64,000 bases of DNA from Aurantimonas endophytica (GCF_014196845.1 NZ_JACIEM010000006.1:248001-312000); one strand, 5' to 3'; positions 26,533 to 37,416 are shown, counted from the stretch's first letter. Notes: a model not told the origin generated them from the sequence alone. A program made the numbers and translations.

Positions 26533-27453
26533 ATGGCAGCCGAGAGCACGAAGCTGGATCTGGCTCTGACACCGACCTCGCTGAATTTCGGCGGCGTCGT
26601 GATGGGCTTCGTGCCGGCGAAGATGCGCCATCTGGTGCGGCGTTTCGATCCTGCCGCGCCGACGCTCGGGCGCATCGGCCAGCTCGAGGTCCGGCTGGCC
26701 CGTGGCCCCGCCGAGGTCAAGGCGGCCCAGCAATTGCGCTACCGGGTCTTCTACGAGGAGATGAGCGCCCAGCCGTCCAAGTTCCAGAAGATGACGCGGC
26801 GCGACCGGGATGGCTTCGACCGCTATTGCGACCATCTCCTGGTGATCGACCAGGCGCGCCCCGGCCCGATCGCCGAGCGGATCGTCGGCACCTACCGGCT
26901 GATGCGCAGCGATGTTGCGGCGCTCGCCGGCGGATTCTACACCGCCCAGGAGTTCGACATCGCGCCGATGCTGGCCCGCCACGCGGGCAAGCGCTTCCTG
27001 GAGCTCGGCCGATCCTGCGTCCTCAAGGAATATCGCGGCAAGCGCACGGTCGAACTGCTTTGGCAGGGCATCTGGAGCTACGTGATCGCCCACGACATCG
27101 ACGCGATGTTCGGCTGCGCCTCGCTGGCCGGCACCGATCCCGATGCTCTGGCCGCGCGCCTGGCCTTCCTGCGGGAACACGCCTCGGCGCCGGCGGAGTG
27201 GCACGTCCGGGCCCTGCCTAGCCGCGGCACGTTCCTGTCGGGCAGCGTGCAGATCGCCGACCCGCGCCGCGCTTTGTCGGATCTGCCGCCGCTGCTGAAG
27301 GGCTATCTGCGGATCGGCGGCTATATCGGCGAAGGCGCCGTGGTGGACCACCAGTTCGGCACCACCGACGTTCTGGTCGTGCTGCCGCGGGAGCGGATCA
27401 ATCCGCGCTATATCGGCCATTACGGTGCCGACGCCGGGCGCTTTGCCGCCTGA
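26533..27453 (+). CDS. olsB: L-ornithine N-alpha-acyltransferase OlsB
   Basis: First step of ornithine-lipid synthesis: transfers a 3-hydroxyacyl group from ACP to ornithine, giving lyso-ornithine lipid. GNAT-like fold with VRLARGPAEVKAAQQLRYRVFYEEM and ELGRSCVLKEYRGKRTVELLW, the OlsB family pattern. The ATG at 26533 has GGAGG upstream; an ATG ten codons earlier is an alternative. Position next to mutS-glnD matches Sinorhizobium. The partner OlsA is 12.5 kb downstream. Confidence 0.92.
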   Translation: MAAESTKLDLALTPTSLNFGGVVMGFVPAKMRHLVRRFDPAAPTLGRIGQLEVRLARGPAEVKAAQQLRYRVFYEEMSAQPSKFQKMTRRDRDGFDRYCDHLLVIDQARPGPIAERIVGTYRLMRSDVAALAGGFYTAQEFDIAPMLARHAGKRFLELGRSCVLKEYRGKRTVELLWQGIWSYVIAHDIDAMFGCASLAGTDPDALAARLAFLREHASAPAEWHVRALPSRGTFLSGSVQIADPRRALSDLPPLLKGYLRIGGYIGEGAVVDHQFGTTDVLVVLPRERINPRYIGHYGADAGRFAA

Positions 27454-27492
27454 CGCCGCGCTGCCCGCGATTAGCCCATTTTCGGGCGCCGC

Positions 27493-27771
27493 CTACTGGC
27501 CGACCCGCACGACGCTCCGCGTCTTCAGGTCGACGATGACCGGCTGGCCGTTATAGTAGAAATAGGCCAGCGACGAGTTGGGATCGGGCTGCCTGAGCGC
27601 CACCGATTGCGGGACTGAGTCCCCGAGCGATGGTGGCGTGGCGATCTGCGCATTGTCGGTCGGGTTGGCCAGGGCGAACTGCAGGACGTTGACACTGTCC
27701 TGCGCTCCGGCGGGCGTGCCCACCGACGCAGCCAGCAGGGCGAGGGCCAGGAGAAGGGTTCTCGACATCAT
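27493..27771 (-). CDS. small exported protein of unknown function
   Basis: 92 residues: signal peptide MMSRTLLLALALLAASVGTPAGA, then about 68 mature residues ending in AYFYYNGQPVIVDLKTRSVVRVGQ. The YxYNxxPVIVDxxTRxVV pattern resembles the C-terminal part of DUF1236-type exported proteins. No enzyme motif. It faces olsB tail to tail. The 363 bases upstream (to mutS) carry its promoter. Confidence 0.75.
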   Translation of the reverse strand: MMSRTLLLALALLAASVGTPAGAQDSVNVLQFALANPTDNAQIATPPSLGDSVPQSVALRQPDPNSSLAYFYYNGQPVIVDLKTRSVVRVGQ

Positions 27772-28134
27772 GCATCTGTCCTTGTGCGTCCGACGCCAGG
27801 GGGCGGGCGCGACAACACCCTTGCCCTATCCCCGATGAACGGAGCCTGACCAGCCAGAAGATGGCGCGTCGGTTATCGGCGCGCAACTGTTGCCGATTGT
27901 CCGCCATGGGGCTGCATCGATCACGTCGTCGCGAGAAGCGCCGTGGACCCCGGGATCGACCAATCATCCCGGAATTTGGCCGGCGCCGGCAGGGAACTTC
28001 ATGTCTCGGGTGCCCTCGCCTTGGGATTGTCGGCGTTTCCCCTTTTCTCGCGATGGCCGCAAAGCTAAGCCGGGGCAGGCAAAGCCCGGCAGCCAGGCGG
28101 GCCTTTGGCCGGCGAGGGAGGATCGATCCGGACG
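27772..28134. other. 363-base divergent gap before mutS
   Basis: No gene, hairpin or repeat that I can support. It must contain the promoters of mutS and of the small exported gene. The mutS ribosome site GGGAGG is at 28116-28121. Confidence 0.6.
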
Positions 28135-30816
28135 ATGACGATCGACAAGGACGCGGCCCCGACGCCGATGATGGCGCAATATATCGAGATCAAGGCGGCC
28201 AATCCGGATTGCCTGCTGTTCTACCGCATGGGCGACTTCTACGAGCTGTTCTTCGACGATGCGGCGGAAGCCTCGCGCGCCCTCGGCATCGCGCTGACCA
28301 AGCGCGGCAAGCATCTGGGTGCCGATATTCCCATGGCCGGCGTGCCGGTGGTCTCGGCCGACGACTATCTGCAGCGCCTGATCGGCCTCGGCCACCGCGT
28401 CGCCGTCTGCGAGCAGATCGAGGATCCGGCGGAAGCCCGCAAGCGCGGCGGCAAGTCGGTTGTGCGGCGCGACGTCGTCCGGCTGGTGACCCCCGGCACG
28501 ATCACCGAGGAAGCGCTGCTCGATCCCGGCCGGCCGAACTTCCTGATGGCGCTGGCGCGGCTCGGCGGTAGCGGCGAGAACGCCGCCTATGCGCTTGCCT
28601 GGACCGATCTGTCGACGGGCACGTTCCGCCTTGCCGAATCCAGCCGGATGCAGCTCGAGGCGGACATAGCGGCGATCGAGCCGAGCGAGATCGTCGTCGC
28701 CGAGCCGGTGTTCCACGACCCGTCGCTGCAGCCACTGTTCCGGCGCTACGGACGGCGGATCCAGCCGGAGCCGCAGACCCTGTTCGACGGCACCACCGCC
28801 GAGGAGCGCGTCTGCCGCTTCTTCGGCGTCGCGACGCTGGAAGGGTTCGGCGGCTTCGGCCGGACCGAATTGTCGGCCGCCGCCGCCCTGATCGCCTATC
28901 TCGGCAAGACCCAGATGGCGGCGCGTCCGGGGCTGCAGCGGCCCGAGCGCATCGTCGCAGGCTCGCTGATGCAGATCGACCCGGCAACGCGGGCGTCGCT
29001 GGAACTGACTCGCACGACCGCCGGCAAGCGCCAGGGCAGCCTCCTGTCCGTGATCGACCGCACCCGCACCGGCCCGGGCGCGCGTCTCCTCGCCGGACGG
29101 CTCGCGGCACCGCTGACCGATCCGGCGGCGATCCGCGAGCGCCAGGCCTCGGTCGGCTGGTTCGTCGACGCGGCGGCGCTGCGCCAGCGCTTGCGTGAGG
29201 CGCTTTCCGGCCTGCCGGACATCGAGCGGGCGCTGTCGCGGCTGTCGCTCGGCCGGGGCGGGCCCCGCGATCTCGCTGCCATCCGCGACGGGCTGGAGGC
29301 GGCCCTGGCGATCGGCGCGATGCTCGGCGACGACCTGCCTTCGGAATTGGCGATGCGCCGAAAAGCTCTCGCGGCGCTGCCCGCCGCTCTCCTGGAAGAG
29401 CTGTCGCGGCTGCTCGCCGACAGCGTGCCGCTGCAGCGTCGCGACGGCGGCTTCGTGCGGGAGGGGGCGCTGCCGGCGCTCGACGAGGCGCGCACGCTGC
29501 GCGAGGACGTCCGCCGTGTCGTCGCCGAGCTGCAGGGCCGCTACGCCGCCGAGACCGGCATCCGCAACCTGCGGATCAAGCACAACAACGTCCTCGGCTA
29601 TTTCATCGAGGTGGGTGACGAGAAGGGCCGGGCGCTGGTCGGCGTTGGGGACTTCGTCCATCGCCAGACCATGGCCTCGGCCATGCGCTTTTCGACCAGC
29701 GAACTGGCTGAGCTCGAGAGCCGCATCGCCGGCGCCGCTGCCGAAGCGCTGCGGCTCGAACTCGAATGCTTCGACAGCCTGGCAGGTCAGGTCGAGGCGG
29801 CGGCCGACGCGCTGCGGCAGGGGGCAGAGGCGCTGGCGGTGCTCGACGTTTCCGCCGCGCTCGCCGAACTCGCCGTCGCCGACGACTGGGTGGCGCCCGT
29901 GGTCGACGACAGTCTCGCCTTCGCCGTCGAATGCGGTCGCCACCCGGTGGTCGAGGCGGCGCTGAAAGCGGGCAGCGGCCACCCCTTCGTTGCCAATGAT
30001 TGCGACCTCTCGCCGCCGGCCGATGGCTCGGCGGGGGCGATCTGGCTGATCACCGGTCCGAACATGGGCGGCAAGTCCACCTTCCTGCGCCAGAACGCGC
30101 TGATCGCCGTGCTCGCCCAGGTCGGCTCCTACGTGCCGGCGACGAAAGCCCACATCGGCGTGGTCGACCGGCTGTTCTCCCGGGTCGGCGCCTCCGACGA
30201 TCTCGCCGAGGGCCGTTCGACCTTCATGGTCGAGATGGTCGAGACCGCGGCGATCCTCAACCAGGCCGGCGAGCGGGCGCTGGTCATTCTCGACGAGATC
30301 GGTCGGGGCACAGCGACCTATGACGGCCTGTCGATCGCCTTTGCCGCCGTCGAGCACCTGCACGAGGTCAATCGCTGCCGGGCGCTGTTCGCCACGCATT
30401 TCCATGAGATGACGGCGCTGGCGGCGCGCCTTGCCCGCATGCGTAACGCGACGATGCGGGTGAAGGAGTGGGAGGGCGACGTGGTCTTCCTGCACGAGGT
30501 CAAGCCGGGGGTCGCCGATCGCTCCTACGGCATCCAGGTGGCCAAGCTGGCCGGTCTGCCGCCCGCAGTGGTCGAGCGGGCACGGCACGTGCTGGAGGAG
30601 CTGGAGAAGGGGGAGCAGGCCGGGCGCCGCACCGCCCTGGTCGACGACCTGCCGCTGTTCTCGGCGATGTCCCGGCGCGCCGACCCGCCGGTAGCGGCCC
30701 CGCCGTCTCCCGTGTGCGAAGCGGTCGCCGCACTCGATCCGGATGCGCTGTCGCCACGCGAAGCACTGGACGCACTCTATCGCCTCAAGGGGTTGGTGGG
30801 GGCGACCCGCTCGTGA
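28135..30816 (+). CDS. mutS: DNA mismatch repair protein MutS
   Basis: Recognises mismatches and starts repair with MutL. The mismatch-reading Phe-x-Glu is in [15 protein letters not shown] near residue 32; ATPase P-loop GPNMGGKS at 641-648; Walker B/D-loop [15 protein letters not shown] and ATHFHEMT follow. The 893 residues are normal. The ATG at 28135 is chosen because [16 protein letters not shown] is the conserved start; the frame is open ten codons further upstream. The complementary strand is open over the whole gene because of GC bias and is not a gene. Confidence 0.97.
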   Translation: MTIDKDAAPTPMMAQYIEIKAANPDCLLFYRMGDFYELFFDDAAEASRALGIALTKRGKHLGADIPMAGVPVVSADDYLQRLIGLGHRVAVCEQIEDPAEARKRGGKSVVRRDVVRLVTPGTITEEALLDPGRPNFLMALARLGGSGENAAYALAWTDLSTGTFRLAESSRMQLEADIAAIEPSEIVVAEPVFHDPSLQPLFRRYGRRIQPEPQTLFDGTTAEERVCRFFGVATLEGFGGFGRTELSAAAALIAYLGKTQMAARPGLQRPERIVAGSLMQIDPATRASLELTRTTAGKRQGSLLSVIDRTRTGPGARLLAGRLAAPLTDPAAIRERQASVGWFVDAAALRQRLREALSGLPDIERALSRLSLGRGGPRDLAAIRDGLEAALAIGAMLGDDLPSELAMRRKALAALPAALLEELSRLLADSVPLQRRDGGFVREGALPALDEARTLREDVRRVVAELQGRYAAETGIRNLRIKHNNVLGYFIEVGDEKGRALVGVGDFVHRQTMASAMRFSTSELAELESRIAGAAAEALRLELECFDSLAGQVEAAADALRQGAEALAVLDVSAALAELAVADDWVAPVVDDSLAFAVECGRHPVVEAALKAGSGHPFVANDCDLSPPADGSAGAIWLITGPNMGGKSTFLRQNALIAVLAQVGSYVPATKAHIGVVDRLFSRVGASDDLAEGRSTFMVEMVETAAILNQAGERALVILDEIGRGTATYDGLSIAFAAVEHLHEVNRCRALFATHFHEMTALAARLARMRNATMRVKEWEGDVVFLHEVKPGVADRSYGIQVAKLAGLPPAVVERARHVLEELEKGEQAGRRTALVDDLPLFSAMSRRADPPVAAPPSPVCEAVAALDPDALSPREALDALYRLKGLVGATRS

Positions 30817-30934
30817 CGGTTGCCTCACCCGCCCAAACAGATTGGGTGGAACCATCGAGCGATTGATGCATTGAATTTCACAACGAGGGTACGATCCGCT
30901 CCCTTTTCTGGATCGTGACAATGTCCTCTACGAT

Positions 30935-30959
30935 GGAACCCTGATGGCGTTGCATCGTT
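30935..30959 (+). promoter_or_regulatory. EcfG-type (general stress response) promoter
   Basis: GGAAC (30935-30939) and CGTT (30956-30959) are separated by exactly 16 bases, a perfect match to the alphaproteobacterial EcfG/RpoE2 consensus GGAAC-N16/17-CGTT. It lies about 85 bases before the small exported acidic gene and in its direction. Confidence 0.6.
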
Positions 30960-31044
30960 TCTACCACTGATCATGGTGTGTGACACCGTTTGCTGACATC
31001 GCGACGAATTCGCGAGATCAGCACTTTATGAAAGGTTTTACGAC

Positions 31045-31473
31045 ATGAAGAAGACCGCAATCATTTCTGCCATGCTGATTGGTGCCTCGTCTTTCGCAAT
31101 GCCGGCTTTCGCGCAGACCGGTGCGCCGGATGTGCCGGGTTCCGAGGCGGTGATCCAGGAAAACAACGCTGCCGAGCGTGAGGCCGTGGCCGCAGAGCCG
31201 GGTACTTCGTCGGCCCCGACCAGCGGCACGCCCGAGTCGGCGACGATCGTTCCCGGCAACGATGCCGAGCGTGACCTGAACAATGCCGCCGAGCGCGAAA
31301 GCGTCGCGGAAGGCACCGACGCGAACACGACGAGCGCCACGACGCCGGCAACTCCTTCTGCCGACGCACCGATCGTGCCCGGCTCCGGTGCGACTTTCTC
31401 GCCGGACAATGCGCCCGAGTCGCAGGAAGGCGAGGCTCTGCAGGACGAGTCCTCGACCGAGGCAGTGCAGTAA
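31045..31473 (+). CDS. small exported acidic repeat protein, function unknown
   Basis: 142 residues: signal peptide MKKTAIISAMLIGASSFAMPAFA (cut after residue 23), then an acidic, Ala/Thr/Ser/Pro-rich, probably disordered chain. Three imperfect repeats begin with VPG (residues 30-32, 69-71, 111-113), about 40 residues apart. The first two contain nearly identical cores, NNAAEREAVA (40-49) and NNAAERESVA (79-88); the third is degenerate (DNAPES). No Cys and no enzyme motif. GAAAGG precedes the ATG. The upstream region is AT-richer than its neighbours and has an EcfG-type promoter; a strong terminator follows, so it is a stand-alone unit inserted between mutS and glnD. Confidence 0.8.
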   Translation: MKKTAIISAMLIGASSFAMPAFAQTGAPDVPGSEAVIQENNAAEREAVAAEPGTSSAPTSGTPESATIVPGNDAERDLNNAAERESVAEGTDANTTSATTPATPSADAPIVPGSGATFSPDNAPESQEGEALQDESSTEAVQ

Positions 31474-31518
31474 GTCGACATAACCGTCCCGACGTCTCAC
31501 CGACGGCGGGGAGTTTGG

Positions 31519-31546
31519 AGGGTCGCCCGTTAGGGCGGCCCTTTTT
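31519..31546 (+). terminator. intrinsic terminator of the acidic repeat gene
   Basis: AGGGTCGCCC (31519-31528), loop GTTA, GGGCGGCCCT (31533-31542) with one G-T pair, then a T run to 31546. Confidence 0.85.
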
Positions 31547-31655
31547 GCGTTCGGCATGACGATTGGCGCCGAGGGCTCAGCCTTCCGGTGTCGCGCGCGG
31601 TCGGCAAGTGGGCTATAGGCCCCCTTACGTGCCACTTCGCACCTTAGGAACATGT

Positions 31656-34520
31656 ATGTCGTTGATCGAGGCGAGGTCTCTTCCGTCAAAGCGACGTGTC
31701 CAGGCTGACGTCGAGGAAATCGATCTCTCCGGCATCCTCGATGTCGAGACGCTGCGCGGCGGCCTCGCCGAGATCGCCTCAAGCGATGGCGCGAACGGGG
31801 CCTCTCCGGCTGCGCGGCTGAAGATCCTGTCTCTGCTGAAGCAGACTTTCGCCGACGCCAGGGCATCTATCGAAGATGCGCTCTTCGAAGACGGCGGTGG
31901 GCTTCTCTGCGCCCGACGGCTGGCGGCGGTCCAGGACGTGGTCGTGCGGGAGGTCCACGACTATGCGATCCGGCATGTGTTCCAGACTGCCAATCTCAGT
32001 GCCGGCGAGCGGATGGCGGTGGTGGCGGTCGGCGGCTATGGCCGTGGCACGCTGGCTCCCGGCTCCGATATCGATCTGCTGTTCGTGCTGCCCTACAAGC
32101 AGACCACGCTCGGCGAGCAGGTGGCGGAATACCTGCTCTACATGTTGTGGGATCTCGGCTTCAAGGTCGGGCACGCGTCCCGCACCGTCGATGAATGCAT
32201 CAAGCTGGCGCGCGCCGACTTCACCATCCGCACCTCGATCCTCGAACGCTGGCTGGTTGCCGGGGATGTCGAATTGTTCGCCGAGCTCGGCCGGCGGTTC
32301 GACGCGGAAGTGGTGGCCGGCACCAGCGAGGAATTCATCGCGGCCAAGCTCGCCGAGCGCGAGGCGCGGCACGCCAAGAGCGGCAACACCCGCTATCTCG
32401 TCGAGCCGAACGTCAAGGAGGGCAAGGGCGGGCTGCGTGACCTCCACACGCTGTTCTGGATCGCCAAGTACCATTACCGGGTGGCGACCACCGAGGCACT
32501 GGTCGAGGCGGGTGTCTTCTCGCGGCGCGAATGGCGCCTGTTCGCCAAGGCGGAAGACTTCCTGTGGGCGGTGCGCTGCCACATGCATTTTGTCACGGGC
32601 AAGGCGGAGGAGCGGCTGGCCTTCGACCTGCAGCCGGAGATCGCCAAGCGGCTCGGCTACAACACCCATCCGGGGCTCAAGGACGTCGAGCGCTTCATGA
32701 AGCACTACTTCCTGATCGCCAAGGATGTCGGCGATCTGACGCGCATCTTCTGCGCGGCGCTGGAGGAGGAGCATGCAAAGGACGCGCCGGGCCTGAAGGG
32801 CTTCGTGCGCAGCCTGCGCGGCCGCGCCCGCAAGATTCCGGGGACGCTCGATTTCCACATCGACAACAACCGGATCAACGTCACCGGGCCGAACGTCTTC
32901 CGCGATGATCCGGTCAACCTCATCCGGATCTTCCGCCTCGCGGCGATGCACCAGCTCGAGTACCATCCGGACGCGTTGAAGCTGATCCGCCGCTCGCTGC
33001 GGCTGGTGGACGCGGCGCTGCGGGAGAACCGCGACGCCAACAGCCTGTTCCTCGACGTCCTGACCGATCGCGTCGACCCGGCGCTGCATCTGCGGCGCAT
33101 GAACGAGGCCGGCGTGCTCGGCCGCTTCATTCCCGATTTCGGCAAGATCGTCGCGATGATGCAGTTCAACATGTACCACCACTACACGGTGGACGAGCAT
33201 CTGCTTCGGACGATCGACACGCTGTCGCTGATCGAGCATGGCCAGCTTGCCAGCGAACTGCCGCTCTCCACCGGCTTCGTCAACGCGCTGAAGGATCGTA
33301 CGCCGCTCTACGTGGCTCTGCTCCTGCACGACATCGCCAAGGGCAGGCCTGCCGATCACTCCGTTGCCGGCGCCCGGATCGCCCGGGAGCTCTGCCCGAG
33401 GCTCGGCCTCGACGAGCGGGAGACCGACCTGGTCGCCTGGCTGGTGGAGGACCACCTGGTCATGTCGATGACGGCGCAGCAGCGCGACCTGACCGACCGC
33501 AAGACGATCCTCGACTTCGCCGAGAAGGTCCGCACGCTCGATCGGCTGAAGCTGCTGACGGTCCTGACGGTCTGCGACATCAAGGCTGTCGGCCCCGGCG
33601 TGTGGAACGGCTGGAAGGGCCAGCTTCTGCGCACGCTCTACCTCGAGACCGAGCCGACCCTCACCGGGGGCTTCACCCAGTCGTCGCGGAGCGAACGACT
33701 GGCGCGGGCAAAGCTGCGGCTGGCCGAGCGCCTGTCCGGCTGGCCCGATTCCGAGCGCGCGGCCTATCTCGAGCTGCATTACCCCAACTACTTCCTCACC
33801 ACCCCGCTCGAGGACCAGCTGCGCCACGCCGATTTCCTGCGCGAGGCATCGGACGGACGGCCGCTCTCGACCCGCATCCGCACCGACCGGTTCCACGGCA
33901 TCACCGAGATCATGGTGCTGGCGCCCGACCATCCGCGGCTTCTGTCGCTGCTCGCCGGTGCCTGCGCCGGTGCCGGTGCGAACATCGCCGACGCGCAGAT
34001 CTTCACCATGTCGGACGGGCGCGCCCTCGACGTCATGCTGCTGAACCGCGAATTCGAGTCGGACGACGACGAGATTCGCCGCGCCGAGCGCATCTGCGAC
34101 AATATCGAGCGGCTGCTGCAGGGGCGCGAAGTGCCGGCCAACCTGCTCGCCCATCGCAAGCCCTCGCGGGGCACGCGGCTGTTCAGCCTGTCGCCGCGCA
34201 TCCGGCTCGACAACGATCTGTCCAACCAGTTCACCGTCATCGAGGTCGAGGGGCTGGACCGGCCGGGCCTTCTGTCCGACATCACCGGCGCGATCTCCGA
34301 CCTCAATCTCGACATTCGCTCGGCCCACATCTCCACCTATGGCGAGAAGGTCGTCGACGTCTTCTACGTGACGGATCTGATCGGCACCAAGATCACGTCT
34401 GAATCGCGGGCCGAACGGATCGAGGCGCGGCTGAAGGCGGTGTTCGACAATCCCGAGGGCGAGGTCTCCTCGCTCGTTGCCATGTCTTCGCCGCGGGCCT
34501 TCGGCATGCCCGCCCGATGA
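31656..34520 (+). CDS. glnD: bifunctional uridylyltransferase/uridylyl-removing enzyme GlnD
   Basis: Senses glutamine and modifies PII proteins, setting nitrogen status. Nucleotidyltransferase motif GGYGRGTLAPGSDID (from residue 126), then the HD domain (LLLHDIAKGRPADHS), then two C-terminal ACT domains (EIMVLAPDHPRLLSLLAG and FTVIEVEGLDRPGLLSDI). 954 residues from the ATG at 31656 (AGGAA upstream); the frame is open 31 codons further upstream but not conserved. Overlaps murJ by ATGA. Confidence 0.96.
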   Translation: MSLIEARSLPSKRRVQADVEEIDLSGILDVETLRGGLAEIASSDGANGASPAARLKILSLLKQTFADARASIEDALFEDGGGLLCARRLAAVQDVVVREVHDYAIRHVFQTANLSAGERMAVVAVGGYGRGTLAPGSDIDLLFVLPYKQTTLGEQVAEYLLYMLWDLGFKVGHASRTVDECIKLARADFTIRTSILERWLVAGDVELFAELGRRFDAEVVAGTSEEFIAAKLAEREARHAKSGNTRYLVEPNVKEGKGGLRDLHTLFWIAKYHYRVATTEALVEAGVFSRREWRLFAKAEDFLWAVRCHMHFVTGKAEERLAFDLQPEIAKRLGYNTHPGLKDVERFMKHYFLIAKDVGDLTRIFCAALEEEHAKDAPGLKGFVRSLRGRARKIPGTLDFHIDNNRINVTGPNVFRDDPVNLIRIFRLAAMHQLEYHPDALKLIRRSLRLVDAALRENRDANSLFLDVLTDRVDPALHLRRMNEAGVLGRFIPDFGKIVAMMQFNMYHHYTVDEHLLRTIDTLSLIEHGQLASELPLSTGFVNALKDRTPLYVALLLHDIAKGRPADHSVAGARIARELCPRLGLDERETDLVAWLVEDHLVMSMTAQQRDLTDRKTILDFAEKVRTLDRLKLLTVLTVCDIKAVGPGVWNGWKGQLLRTLYLETEPTLTGGFTQSSRSERLARAKLRLAERLSGWPDSERAAYLELHYPNYFLTTPLEDQLRHADFLREASDGRPLSTRIRTDRFHGITEIMVLAPDHPRLLSLLAGACAGAGANIADAQIFTMSDGRALDVMLLNREFESDDDEIRRAERICDNIERLLQGREVPANLLAHRKPSRGTRLFSLSPRIRLDNDLSNQFTVIEVEGLDRPGLLSDITGAISDLNLDIRSAHISTYGEKVVDVFYVTDLIGTKITSESRAERIEARLKAVFDNPEGEVSSLVAMSSPRAFGMPAR

Positions 34521-36157
34521 GCCTTCTTTCCAAGTTTGCGACTGTCGGCGGCGCCACGCTGGTGTCCCGGATCTTCGGCTTCGGCCGCGAGATGATGATG
34601 GCCTCGGCGCTCGGCGTCGGCCCCGTCGCCGACGCCTTCAACCTCGCTTTCCGCTTTCCCAACCTCTTTCGCCGCCTGTTCGCCGAGGGGGCCTTCAACG
34701 CGGCCTTCATCCCGCTCTTCGCGCGCTCGCTCGAGGAAGAGGGCGAGGCCGGCGCGAGGCGCTTCGCCAGCGAAGTCTATTCGACGCTGTTCGCCGTCCT
34801 GGTGGCCCTCACCGTCGTCGCGATGATCTTCATGCCGTTCCTGGTGAAGACGATCATCGCCCCCGGCCTTGCGGTCTGCGTCGACGACCCCTCCGCTGGC
34901 GGCGACGTCCTGTCCTGCGCGGCGCGCTACGACCTGACGGTCACGCTGTCGCGGATCATGTTCCCCTATCTCGCCTGCATGTCGCTGATGGCGATGGTCA
35001 GCGGCATCCTCAACGCCTTCCGGCGCTTCTTCGCCGCCGCGGCGGCACCGACACTCCTGAACTTCGTGCTGATCGGTGTCCTCGTCTGGTGCCAGTATGC
35101 CGGTGCCGACAAGGCGACGATCGGCTTCCTGATGAGCTGGGGCGTGCTCTTTGCGGGTTTCGCGCAGCTGGCGATGGTAGTCGTCGCCATGCGCATGGCG
35201 GGTTTCGGCGTCGCGCTCCGGCGGCCGCGCTGGACCAAGGGGCTGAAGCGGCTGCTGGTCCTTGCCGGCCCCGCCGCCCTGATCGGCGGCATCACGCAGA
35301 TAAACCTCTTCGTCGGTCAGGCCGTCGCATCGTTCAAGCCAGGGGCGGTGTCGATCCTGCAATATGCCGACCGGCCCTACCAGCTGCCGCTCGGCATGGT
35401 CGGCATCGCCATCGGCGTCGTGCTGCTGCCGGAACTCGCACGTGCCTTGAAGGCCGGGCACCTGCGCGAGGCCCAGCACACCCAGAACCGCAGCCTCGAA
35501 TTCGCGCTGTTCCTGACGCTGCCGGCCGCCGTCGCCTTGTTCATCATTCCCGAGCCGATCATCCGGGTGATCTACGAGCGCGGTGCCTTCGACCCTACGG
35601 CGACCCCGGCCGTCGCCGCGGTGCTCGGCATCTTCGCCCTCGGCCTGCCGGCCTTCGTCATGATCAAGGTCTTCTCGCCCGGCTATTTCGCCCGCGAGGA
35701 CACGCGCACGCCGATGTATGTGACGCTGTTCTCGGCCGGGGTGAACATTGTCCTGTCGCTGGCGCTGTTCCCGCTGCTTGCGGAGCAGGGCATCGCCTGG
35801 GCCACCACCATCGCCGGCTGGCTGAACGCCGGGCTGCTGTTTGCCGGGCTCTATCGCAAGGGCCTCTGGGAGGTCGACCGGCAGCTCGTCAAGCGCTCGA
35901 CCCTGACGCTTCTGTGCTCGCTCGTAATGGGCGCAGCGCTGATCGGTGCGATGCTGGAGCTGGACGGCTGGCTCCGGCCAGATAGTCCGCTGGCGACGCA
36001 GATCCTGGCGATCGGCATCCTCGTCGCGTCGGCCATGGCAATCTACTTCGCATTGGCGCTGGCCACCGGCGCCGCCGACCGCCGGTTGCTCTTCGCGGTG
36101 CTGAAGCGACGTCGGCCGGCGCCCCCGGCGGCAGGCCCGGATGAAGGCAGCGCTTGA
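34517..36157 (+). CDS. murJ: lipid II flippase MurJ
   Basis: Flips lipid II across the inner membrane for peptidoglycan synthesis. 546 residues, MOP-superfamily layout with about 14 helices; signature RIFGFGREMMMASALGVGPVADAF and FRFPNLFRRLFAEGAFNAAFIP. Start overlaps the glnD stop (ATGA). Confidence 0.95.
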   Translation: MSLLSKFATVGGATLVSRIFGFGREMMMASALGVGPVADAFNLAFRFPNLFRRLFAEGAFNAAFIPLFARSLEEEGEAGARRFASEVYSTLFAVLVALTVVAMIFMPFLVKTIIAPGLAVCVDDPSAGGDVLSCAARYDLTVTLSRIMFPYLACMSLMAMVSGILNAFRRFFAAAAAPTLLNFVLIGVLVWCQYAGADKATIGFLMSWGVLFAGFAQLAMVVVAMRMAGFGVALRRPRWTKGLKRLLVLAGPAALIGGITQINLFVGQAVASFKPGAVSILQYADRPYQLPLGMVGIAIGVVLLPELARALKAGHLREAQHTQNRSLEFALFLTLPAAVALFIIPEPIIRVIYERGAFDPTATPAVAAVLGIFALGLPAFVMIKVFSPGYFAREDTRTPMYVTLFSAGVNIVLSLALFPLLAEQGIAWATTIAGWLNAGLLFAGLYRKGLWEVDRQLVKRSTLTLLCSLVMGAALIGAMLELDGWLRPDSPLATQILAIGILVASAMAIYFALALATGAADRRLLFAVLKRRRPAPPAAGPDEGSA

Positions 36158-36226
36158 TCGATGCCTGCCCCTCGGCCATAACCCGCCGCGATTTCACCTC
36201 ATCTTCCGACCCCGGAGCCGCGATCC

Positions 36227-37294
36227 ATGAGCGCCATCACTCCCCGCGTCTTTTCCGGCGTCCAGCCGACGGGCAATCTGCATCTCGGCAATTATCTGGG
36301 CGCGATCCGCAAGTTCGTCGCCCTGCAGGAAAGCCACGACTGCCTCTATTGCGTCGTCGATCTCCACGCCATTACCGCGCAGCTCGTCCATGACGACCTG
36401 CCGGGCCAGATCCGCTCGATCACCGCGGCCTTCCTTGCCGCCGGCATCGATCCGGCGCGCCACATCGTCTTCAACCAGAGCCGGGTCTCCGGCCATGCCG
36501 AACTCGCCTGGATCTTCAACTGCGTCGCGCGCATCGGCTGGATGAACCGCATGACGCAGTTCAAGGAGAAGGCCGGCAAGGACCGCGAGAACGCCTCGCT
36601 CGGCCTGCTCGCCTATCCGAGCCTGATGGCTGCCGACATCCTGCTCTATCGCGCCACCCACGTCCCGGTCGGCGACGACCAGAAGCAGCATCTGGAATTG
36701 ACCCGCGACATCGCCGCGAAGTTCAACAACGACTTTTCGCAGAAGATCGCCGCCGCAGGGCTCGGCGAGCCGATGGCGACGGGCGACGAGACGGTGAACG
36801 GCTATTTCCCGATCACCGAGCCGCTGATCGAGGGGCCGGCGACGCGGGTGATGAGCCTCAAGGACGGCGCCAAGAAGATGTCGAAATCCGACCCCTCGGA
36901 TCTCTCGCGCATCAACCTGACGGACGACGCCGAGGCGATCGCCCGCAAGATCCGCAAGGCCAAGACCGATCCCGATGCGCTGCCGTCCGAGCTGGAGGGT
37001 CTCGCCGGCCGGCCGGAGGCGGACAATCTCGTCGGCATCTACGCGGCGCTTGCCGAGCGGCCCAAGGCCGAAATCCTCGCCGAGTTCGGCGGCCGGCAGT
37101 TCTCCGAGTTCAAGCCGGCGCTGGTTGATCTCGCGGTCGAGACGCTGGGGCCGGTGACCTCGCAGATGCGCCGCCTGATGGCCGATCCGGGCCATATCGA
37201 CGCCGTGCTGAGGGACGGCGGCGAGCGCGCCGGCGCCATCGCCGAACGGACCATGAAGGACGTCAAGCAGATCATCGGCCTTCTCGACGACTGA
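36227..37294 (+). CDS. trpS: tryptophanyl-tRNA synthetase
   Basis: Class I synthetase charging tRNA-Trp. 355 residues; the HIGH-like motif is [10 protein letters not shown] (about residues 16-25) and the KMSKS motif is [10 protein letters not shown] (about 218). The mutS-glnD-murJ-trpS-usp order is conserved in Rhizobiales. Confidence 0.96.
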   Translation: MSAITPRVFSGVQPTGNLHLGNYLGAIRKFVALQESHDCLYCVVDLHAITAQLVHDDLPGQIRSITAAFLAAGIDPARHIVFNQSRVSGHAELAWIFNCVARIGWMNRMTQFKEKAGKDRENASLGLLAYPSLMAADILLYRATHVPVGDDQKQHLELTRDIAAKFNNDFSQKIAAAGLGEPMATGDETVNGYFPITEPLIEGPATRVMSLKDGAKKMSKSDPSDLSRINLTDDAEAIARKIRKAKTDPDALPSELEGLAGRPEADNLVGIYAALAERPKAEILAEFGGRQFSEFKPALVDLAVETLGPVTSQMRRLMADPGHIDAVLRDGGERAGAIAERTMKDVKQIIGLLDD

Positions 37295-37416
37295 AGCCGA
37301 GCGGACATTCGCGGCGCGAGGCGGTTGATCGTTGCGCCGCTGACGGACGCGGCAAAGTATGTGGGCGGATGGCGCCGCCGCTTGTCGGCGGGCACCGCCG
37401 CTGCCATCTTGCCGCA

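Noticed and set aside
27964-30921. A 985-codon open frame on the minus strand opposite mutS
   Set aside because: It is fully antisense to a bona fide MutS. Its translation is low-complexity Arg/Gly/His/Asp-rich with no domain, as expected for antisense frames in GC-rich DNA. The same applies to long frames opposite glnD (31779-34328), infB (51366-54692), chvG (7066-8979), divL (98-1726) and dnaA-dnaN (57982-60837).
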